From Actinomycetota bacterium (GTDB lineage Bacteria > Actinomycetota > Acidimicrobiia > Acidimicrobiales > AC-14), in NCBI GenBank assembly GCA_020200615.1, contig JAIVIH010000035.1:1-10891 (forward strand): a DNA stretch of 10,891 nt, read 5' to 3'. Shown one piece after another: positions 6,219-10,891 of the stretch. How positions within the stretch are numbered: position 1 is the stretch's first letter; each line of letters opens with the position of its first letter. A program made the position numbers and the translations under genes. Below the pieces are notes generated by a model. The model did not search any database. It worked only from the letters and a program-made list of their open reading frames with translations, and had not been told where the DNA came from.

Positions 6219-8942
6219 TCAGTTGGCCTTGCCGTAGAAGAGCCGCTCGACCACCTTTCGGGACCGTCTGGTCACCCTCCGGTAGTTCTCGCGCAGCTCG
6301 GTGGGGGTGGTGTCCAGCGACCGGGCGAGCCGGGCGAGGTTGTCGGACTGAGCCGGGAGGGAGTTGTCGGGGGCGCCCTTGATGAGGAACCAGCGGTTGC
6401 GCGTCCGCTCGCAGAACCGGTAGGCGTCGACCAGGACGGCGTGGTCCTCAGCGGAGAGGAGGCCCGCTTCGACCAGCCCGTCAAGGGCGGCCATGGTGCC
6501 GGTGGCCCGCAGCCCATGCCTGAGCTGAAGGAGCTGGGCCGTCCACTCGACGTCGGAGAGCGAGCCGGGGCCGAGCTTCAGATGGAATTGGGGGTCTTCA
6601 CCGGACGGGATCCGTTCGCGTTCCACCCGGGCCTTCATGCGGCGTATCTCCCGGACGGCGGTGTCGGGGAACGGCTCCCGCCAGACGTAGGGGTCGATCA
6701 GTTCGAGGAAGCGCCGGCCAATGTCGGAATCACCGGCCACCGTCCGGGCCCGGACGAGCGCCTGTAGCTCCCACGTCTGGACCCAGCGCTCGTAGTATGA
6801 GTGGTAGGCCTCAAGGCTCCGGGCCAGGGGACCGTCTTTCCCCTCCGGTCGCAGGTCTAGGTCCAGGTCGTACACCCGGTGCGCGGGCGAGGTACCGGAG
6901 ACGAAGCGGAGCAGAGCCTCGCCCGCCTTCTCGGCGGCGGCGAAGTCCTCGGGGCTGTTGCCGTCGTAGACGAAGAGCACGTCGAGATCGCTGGCATAGG
7001 AGAGCTCGCTCCCACCGAACCGTCCCATGGCGATGACGGCGAAGGGGACGGACGGGGCGACCTCGGCGAGGGCGGCCTCGAGGCCGGCCTCGGCCAGGGC
7101 CGTGAGCTCGCACGCGGTCGCCACGACGGGGTCGTCGTCTCCCTGGATCAGCTCGAGCACGTCCGCCGCGGCGATGCGCAGCTCCTCGCGCCGCCGGAAG
7201 CGCTGGAGGCCGCGCTGGCGGTCGTCCAGCTCGTGGCGCCAGCTCAGTGACGTGCATGCCCCCTCGAACAGCGAGTCCCGGGTGCGGGGCGCGACGTAGC
7301 CCGGATCTCCGAGCAGCGGGATGAGGTCGGGCTGGCGTTCGAGGGTGTCGGACAGGCGACGGCTGGTGCCGAGCAGGAGGCACAGCCGCCGGGCCGATTC
7401 GGGGGAGTCTCGGAAGGCGACGGCCAGCTCCGCGGCCTGCTGGTGGCCGGATGCCAGTTTGCGCAGGCCCAGCAGGCCCAGATCGGGGTCGGGCGACTCC
7501 GAGAGCCAGCCCAGCAGGAGCGGAAGCATCTGCTGCATGAGCCGGGACGACCGGGTGAGACCGCGCGTCAGCTCGGCCAGGGCGACGCGGGTGCGGCGGG
7601 CGTCGGTGAAGCCGAAGGCGGCCAAGCGCTCGACGACCGCCTCCTCGGACATCAGGGGGAGCGTCGAGTCGACCCCTGCCGGTTGGGCCGACAGGGCATC
7701 GAGCAGGGGGCGGAAGAAGAGGTGCTCGTGGATCGAACGCACGGTGGCCTGCACCCGCCGCAGCTCGGCTAAGAGCTGGTCCCGGGCGCCGGTCTTGCTC
7801 GTGTCCCGGTAGCCGGTCACGCGCGCCAGCCGTTCCTGAGCGGCAGGATCGATGGGGATGGCGTGGACCTGCTGCTCCCGCTCGAGTTGCAGCCGGTGCT
7901 CGACCGTGCGGAGCAGCCGGTAGGCCCGGTCGAGGGCTTGCCCGTCGTCGGGATCGAGGTACCCGGCGCCCACCAGCTCAGCCAGGGCGTCAAGGGTCGT
8001 GGGGGACCTCAGCCCGGGGTCGTGACGCCCGTGGACGAGCTGAAGGAGTTGCACGGCGAACTCGATGTCGCGGATGCCGCCCCTCCCTCGTTTGACCTCC
8101 CGGTCGGTCAGGCCGCGACGGGCCAGGTCGGCTTCGGCTCGGGCTTTCATCGTTCGCACTGAGCGCAGGTCCTCGGAACTGAAGCGGCGGCTCCACAGCC
8201 GTTCCTGGGCCTTGCCGTGGAACGCCGCCCCCAACTCGGCGTCTCCCGCCACCGGACTCGCTTTGAGCAGGGCCTGGAACTCCCACGTCTGGGCCCACCG
8301 TTCCCAGTAGGCCTCGTAGGAATCGAGCGTGCGGGTGAGGGGACCGTCCCGCCCTTCGGGCCGCAGGTTGGCGTCGACTCGGTAACAAGATCGGGCGGCG
8401 GCGAGCACGGCCCGGGCCGTGCGTTCGGCCTCGTCGGCGCCCGATTCGTCGGGCGAGACGAACATGATGTCGATGTCGCTGGCGTAGTTCAGCTCGCCGC
8501 CTCCGAGCTTGCCCATTCCGACGATGGCAAGGCCGCACGCGCCGGACAGGATGGACGCCCCGTCGAGTACCTCACCGGCGAGAGCGGCCAGCGCCCGCCC
8601 CACAGCGGGGAGGTCGTCGGTGCTCAGCAGGTCGCGGGCGGCGATGCGGAGGAGCTCGAGCTGCTTCCAGCGGCGGAGATCGGCGACTGAGGCCGGACGG
8701 CCGACGGGCGCGCGGTGGTCCAAGTCGGCCAGGACGTCGAGCGCGGCCGGTTCGGTGAGGCACAGGTCGGTTAGCGAACGGCTGGCGCCGGCCACGGCCA
8801 CGAGCGCCGCCGTCAGGCCCGGATCGGACTCCAGACGGTCGGGGAGGCCGGAATGGGCTTCCGCCAGGCGGTCAATGGCCACCTCCACCAGTGCAGGCGC
8901 AGCCGAGTGCTCGACGGCCTCCTGGAGAGCGGTACTGCGCAC
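6219..8942 (-). CDS. glnE: Bifunctional glutamine synthetase adenylyltransferase/adenylyl-removing enzyme
   Basis: GlnE (907 residues) adds AMP to, or removes it from, the conserved Tyr of glutamine synthetase in the cytoplasm, tuning it to nitrogen supply. Both nucleotidyltransferase halves are present. The N-terminal (adenylyl-removing) half has 'GKLGGGELNYASDIDIM' with Asp156 and Asp158, then 'LRPEGRDGPLTR' and 'RGRGGIRDIEF'. The C-terminal (adenylylating) half has 'GRFGGSELSYASDLDVLF' with Asp652 and Asp654, then 'LRPEGKDGPLAR'. Each half ends in a helical domain, and the tail 'VVERLFYGKAN' is typical. It is a little shorter than the E. coli (946) and mycobacterial (about 994) proteins. 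The start is GTG 8940-8942, at the centre of an 18 bp palindrome and with no clear ribosome site; in-frame GTG codons about 20 residues in are alternatives. The sigma-like gene lies 42 bp upstream on the same strand. Confidence 0.95.
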   Translation of the reverse strand: MRSTALQEAVEHSAAPALVEVAIDRLAEAHSGLPDRLESDPGLTAALVAVAGASRSLTDLCLTEPAALDVLADLDHRAPVGRPASVADLRRWKQLELLRIAARDLLSTDDLPAVGRALAALAGEVLDGASILSGACGLAIVGMGKLGGGELNYASDIDIMFVSPDESGADEAERTARAVLAAARSCYRVDANLRPEGRDGPLTRTLDSYEAYWERWAQTWEFQALLKASPVAGDAELGAAFHGKAQERLWSRRFSSEDLRSVRTMKARAEADLARRGLTDREVKRGRGGIRDIEFAVQLLQLVHGRHDPGLRSPTTLDALAELVGAGYLDPDDGQALDRAYRLLRTVEHRLQLEREQQVHAIPIDPAAQERLARVTGYRDTSKTGARDQLLAELRRVQATVRSIHEHLFFRPLLDALSAQPAGVDSTLPLMSEEAVVERLAAFGFTDARRTRVALAELTRGLTRSSRLMQQMLPLLLGWLSESPDPDLGLLGLRKLASGHQQAAELAVAFRDSPESARRLCLLLGTSRRLSDTLERQPDLIPLLGDPGYVAPRTRDSLFEGACTSLSWRHELDDRQRGLQRFRRREELRIAAADVLELIQGDDDPVVATACELTALAEAGLEAALAEVAPSVPFAVIAMGRFGGSELSYASDLDVLFVYDGNSPEDFAAAEKAGEALLRFVSGTSPAHRVYDLDLDLRPEGKDGPLARSLEAYHSYYERWVQTWELQALVRARTVAGDSDIGRRFLELIDPYVWREPFPDTAVREIRRMKARVERERIPSGEDPQFHLKLGPGSLSDVEWTAQLLQLRHGLRATGTMAALDGLVEAGLLSAEDHAVLVDAYRFCERTRNRWFLIKGAPDNSLPAQSDNLARLARSLDTTPTELRENYRRVTRRSRKVVERLFYGKAN

Positions 8943-9783
8943 GTGCGCAGTCTGGCAGCGCGATGGTGGGGCCGGCCGGGGCTCTTAGCAGCGCAGGGTG
9001 ACGGGGATCGTGTCGGCGGCCTTGATTCCAGCACCGTCCGTCGCCTCGACGGCAATAGGAATATCCCCGGAGATGGGGAGGTCGAAGGGACCGATCGTGG
9101 CCTCGTACATCCCGCCGCCGAGTGACCGCACTTGAGGGTCTGGGGCGCCGGCGGCGATCACCTCGACGCTGGCGATTCCCGCAGGTCTCGCAGGCCTCGG
9201 CGTGGCGGGCGATCTCCTTGCGAGTAGCGGCATCGAGCTCACCCTCTTCGCCCTCGAGGAGGGTGTCGAGCTCGGGGCAGTCCTTCCTGCCCGCACGGAT
9301 CAGGATGTTGACCAGGAGGGAGCCCTCGACCGTGGCCGTCAGTCGGCGAAGCCAGGCCTCGGCCCGATCGGGCTTGACGCCCATGGCGTCCCCCAGGTCC
9401 TGGCCTTCCAGCTTGTGGCGGAACCGCAAGTCGAGTAGCGCTCGCTCCCGGGGGGAGAGAGCGATTCCCATGGCCCGGTCGAACTCCCCGAACACCCGAT
9501 CGGAAGCCGCACCCTCGGACGGCGACCCTCGCCGACCCTCGGGCAGTGCTTCGCGGCTGGCTATGGCGAAAAGCCACGCTCGCAACCTCTCCGGTTCCTT
9601 CAGCTCGGGCAACCGTGCGGCGGCAACCCGGAAGGTGTCCTTCAGGGCGGACGCGGCCTCGGCGCGGTCGCGCAAAACCCACCAGAGGTAGTCGTGAAGT
9701 TGGCTCGCGTGGCGCTGGTAGATGGCACCCAGGGCGTCCTGGTCGCCATCCGCGGCGCGCTGGACGAGCAAGCCATCGTCCAT
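8872..9783 (-). CDS. ECF-like sigma-70 factor with C-terminal zinc finger, extension disrupted
   Basis: The frame runs 303 residues, of which about the first 203 look genuine. Region 2 is 'LLVQRAADGDQDALGAIYQR' through 'DTFRVAAARLPEL' and 'RLRAWLFAIA' (5-75). Region 4 is 'LSPRERALLDLRFRHKL' (109-125) with a helix-turn-helix at 'GQDLGDAMGVKPDRAEAWLR'. Then come 'AGRKDCPELDTLLEG' and a zinc finger His194-x3-Cys198-x2-Cys201, as in zf-HC2 anti-sigma domains. Relatives in actinobacteria usually continue with a membrane segment and extracellular domains. Here, directly after Cys201 (base 9181), the frame becomes Arg-rich nonsense and runs into the glnE start, while an Ig-like tail lies one base out of frame. 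A deletion that lost the membrane part and broke the frame is the likeliest reading. The start is ATG 9781-9783. No ribosome site is evident. Confidence 0.7.
   Translation of the reverse strand: MDDGLLVQRAADGDQDALGAIYQRHASQLHDYLWWVLRDRAEAASALKDTFRVAAARLPELKEPERLRAWLFAIASREALPEGRRGSPSEGAASDRVFGEFDRAMGIALSPRERALLDLRFRHKLEGQDLGDAMGVKPDRAEAWLRRLTATVEGSLLVNILIRAGRKDCPELDTLLEGEEGELDAATRKEIARHAEACETCGNRQRRGDRRRRPRPSSAVTRRRDVRGHDRSLRPPHLRGYSYCRRGDGRCWNQGRRHDPRHPALLRAPAGPTIALPDCARAQYRSPGGRRALGCACTGGGGH
8934..8951. promoter_or_regulatory. 18 bp perfect palindrome on the glnE start codon
   Basis: ACTGCGCACGTGCGCAGT is identical on both strands and its centre coincides with the GTG start of glnE (8942-8940 on the minus strand). 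It could be an operator for a dimeric regulator, or a hairpin that hides the start codon in the mRNA. A 9 bp stem with no loop bases would need to open a few central pairs. Function is inferred from symmetry and position only. Confidence 0.4.
8985..9182 (-). pseudogene. Ig-like C-terminal module fragment, out of frame with the sigma gene
   Basis: In the frame one base off from the sigma gene, about 65 codons read 'AGIASVEVIAAGAPDPQVRS', 'LGGGMYEATIGPFDLP', 'GDIPIAVEATDGAG' and finally 'IPVTLRC', stopping at TAA (complement of 8985-8987). 'YEATIGPF' and 'IAVEATDGAG' are the kind of beta-strands seen in Ig/FN3-like domains at the end of large actinobacterial sigma factors with surface-sensing extensions. 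No start codon of its own is convincing, so it is best read as the displaced 3' end of the upstream gene. It ends 42 bp before the glnE start. Confidence 0.55.
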
Positions 9784-9850
9784 GGACGAATGATGCTACG
9801 CCTGTCGAACCACGAATGGGTGAATGTGCTCGGCGATAACCTGGCAGGCG
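9784..9850. promoter_or_regulatory. Divergent intergenic region, sigma-like gene / nadE
   Basis: This 67 bp gap must hold the promoters of both divergent genes. Facing left, TAGCAT lies about 11 bases before the sigma ATG; facing right, GATAAC (9835-9840) lies 10 bases before the nadE GTG. Both resemble -10 boxes placed for short or absent leaders, but neither has a convincing -35 partner. Confidence 0.25.
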
Positions 9851-10891
9851 GTGCCCCGCCTGCGCGTCGCTGCATGCCAGATCAACACCGTGGTCGGAGA
9901 TCTGGACGGCAATGTTGACCGGGTTCTGGCCGCCCTGGAACAGGCCGAGCAGGCGGACTGCGACCTCGCCGTCTTTCCCGAGCTGGCCGTCACCGGTTAT
10001 CCGCCGGAGGACCTGCTGCTCAAGCCCGGCTTTGTGGCCGACAACCTCGTGGCCCTGGAGAAGCTGGCTTCGCGCACGGGCCGGTGCGCCGCGATAGTCG
10101 GCTTCGTGGACGCTCGGCGCGACCTGTACAACGCCGCCGCGGTGTGCGCTTTCGGGTCGGTCCAGGGCGTGACCCGCAAGCGACTACTGCCGAACTATTC
10201 GGTGTTCGACGAGCAGCGCTACTTCGCTCCCGGCGTCGACGACCCCACTCTCTTCGTGATCGGCGGTGTGCGGGTGGGGGTGTCGATCTGCGAGGACGCG
10301 TGGTCTCCCGCCGGCCCGGTGGCCGATCAGGCCGCCGGCGGCGCCGAGCTGATCGTGAATCTCAGTGCGTCTCCCTACCACGCCGGACGGGTGGCGGAGC
10401 GGGAGCGGATGCTCGCCACCCGTGCCGCCGACGCGTCCTGCTCACTGGTGTACGTCAACCTCGTCGGGGGCCAGGACGAGCTCGTCTTCGACGGCGCTTC
10501 CTTGGTGGTGGACCCGTCCGGGAAGCTGGTGGCGCGGGGGCACCAGTTCGAGGAGCAGGTCATGGTCGTCGACCTCGACGTGAGGCCCGTCTTCCGCAAG
10601 CGTCTGCTCGACCCGCGCGGGCGGGCCACGGCGCCGCCGCTCGAGGAACTACTTCTCACCCCGGGGTCGGAAGCCGACGGCTCGGCCGAACCCGAGCTGG
10701 TCGAGCCCCTCGAACGCGTCCGGGAGGTCTACGAGGCGCTCGTGCTCGGTACCCGCGACTACGTCCGCAAGAACGGCTTCACCGACGTCGTGATCGGCCT
10801 TTCCGACGGAGTCGACTCCTCGCTCGTCGCCGCCATAGCGGTGGACGCCCTCGGGGCTGACCATGTGCACGGGGTGCTCATGCCGTCCAGG
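9851..10891 (+). CDS. nadE: Glutamine-dependent NAD+ synthetase, N-terminal 347 residues (partial)
   Basis: NadE makes NAD+ from nicotinic acid adenine dinucleotide, ATP and ammonia released from glutamine, in the cytoplasm. The N-terminal nitrilase-like glutaminase domain has its full triad: Glu44 in 'VFPELAVTGYPPEDLL', Lys110 in 'TRKRLLPNYSVFDEQRYF' and Cys147 in 'SICEDAW'; 'NLSASPYH' also fits. The synthetase domain begins near residue 285, and its PP-loop reads S318-D-G-V-D-S323, where the family has S-G-G-x-D-S; the Asp is encoded by GAC 10805-10807. The gene runs off the window in frame. GTG 9851 gives the usual start 'MPRLRVAACQIN' and has a weak GGCAGG upstream; an in-frame ATG at 9824 would add nine unlikely residues. 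It is divergent from the sigma-like gene. Confidence 0.93.
   Translation, partial: MPRLRVAACQINTVVGDLDGNVDRVLAALEQAEQADCDLAVFPELAVTGYPPEDLLLKPGFVADNLVALEKLASRTGRCAAIVGFVDARRDLYNAAAVCAFGSVQGVTRKRLLPNYSVFDEQRYFAPGVDDPTLFVIGGVRVGVSICEDAWSPAGPVADQAAGGAELIVNLSASPYHAGRVAERERMLATRAADASCSLVYVNLVGGQDELVFDGASLVVDPSGKLVARGHQFEEQVMVVDLDVRPVFRKRLLDPRGRATAPPLEELLLTPGSEADGSAEPELVEPLERVREVYEALVLGTRDYVRKNGFTDVVIGLSDGVDSSLVAAIAVDALGADHVHGVLMPSR

Noticed and set aside
6219..8942. Near-repeats within glnE (for example the two Gly-Gly...Asp-x-Asp blocks and the two Arg-Pro-Glu-Gly blocks)
   Set aside because: These are the ancient internal duplication of the family, not a recent DNA repeat.
9239..9682. 147-codon minus-strand frame inside the sigma-like gene
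   Set aside because: Arg/Gly/Pro-rich alternative frame; sigma regions 2 and 4 are in the neighbouring frame.
10084..10860. 258-codon plus-strand frame inside nadE
   Set aside because: Arg/Gly-rich shadow; nadE is in another frame with its complete glutaminase triad.

Overview
The window is strongly GC-rich, with short intergenic gaps and third codon positions dominated by G and C. The genes present (a GlnE of actinobacterial type, a two-domain glutamine-dependent NadE, an ECF-like sigma factor with a C-terminal zinc finger, a large GT39-type membrane glycosyltransferase and an actinobacterial c-subunit) point to a member of the Actinomycetota. An Acidimicrobiia-like or other uncultured lineage is possible, but the sequence alone does not settle the class.

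Layout. (1) 1-82: the last codons of a plus-strand gene, probably a NUDIX hydrolase. (2) 83-1850: a complete insertion sequence with an IS1634/IS4-type DDE transposase on the minus strand, imperfect 37-40 bp inverted ends and a GCTAG target duplication; the NUDIX stop codon lies inside that duplication. (3) 1881-3374 and 3391-3774, both minus: a class I SAM-dependent methyltransferase and, 16 bp upstream of it, an isolated atpE (ATP synthase subunit c) with a signal-like N-terminal extension. (4) 3813-5825, plus: a multi-spanning GT39/PMT-like glycosyltransferase whose frame appears broken near its 3' end. It runs into (5) 5753-6180, the C-terminal remnant of a second SAM methyltransferase that carries its own one-base frameshift. 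(6) 6219-8942, minus: glnE, intact in both catalytic halves. (7) 8985-9783, minus: an ECF-like sigma factor with a zinc finger whose C-terminal extension is collapsed and out of frame. (8) 9851 to the window end, plus: the 5' part of nadE, divergent from the sigma gene.

How the genes relate. The sigma-like gene and glnE are co-directional with a short gap and may be co-transcribed; glnE controls glutamine synthetase by (de)adenylylation, and nadE uses glutamine as amide donor, so the right third touches nitrogen and cofactor metabolism. The left part is a patchwork: an IS between convergent genes, an ATP synthase subunit away from its operon, and a glycosyltransferase/methyltransferase junction with lesions. 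I found no CRISPR array, tRNA, rRNA, defence system or obvious new multi-gene system. The items most worth checking are the orphan atpE, the collapsed sigma/zinc-finger/Ig-like gene, the palindrome centred on the glnE start, the Gly-to-Asp change in the NadE PP-loop, and the two frameshifts around 5.6-6.1 kb, which may be real decay or assembly errors.
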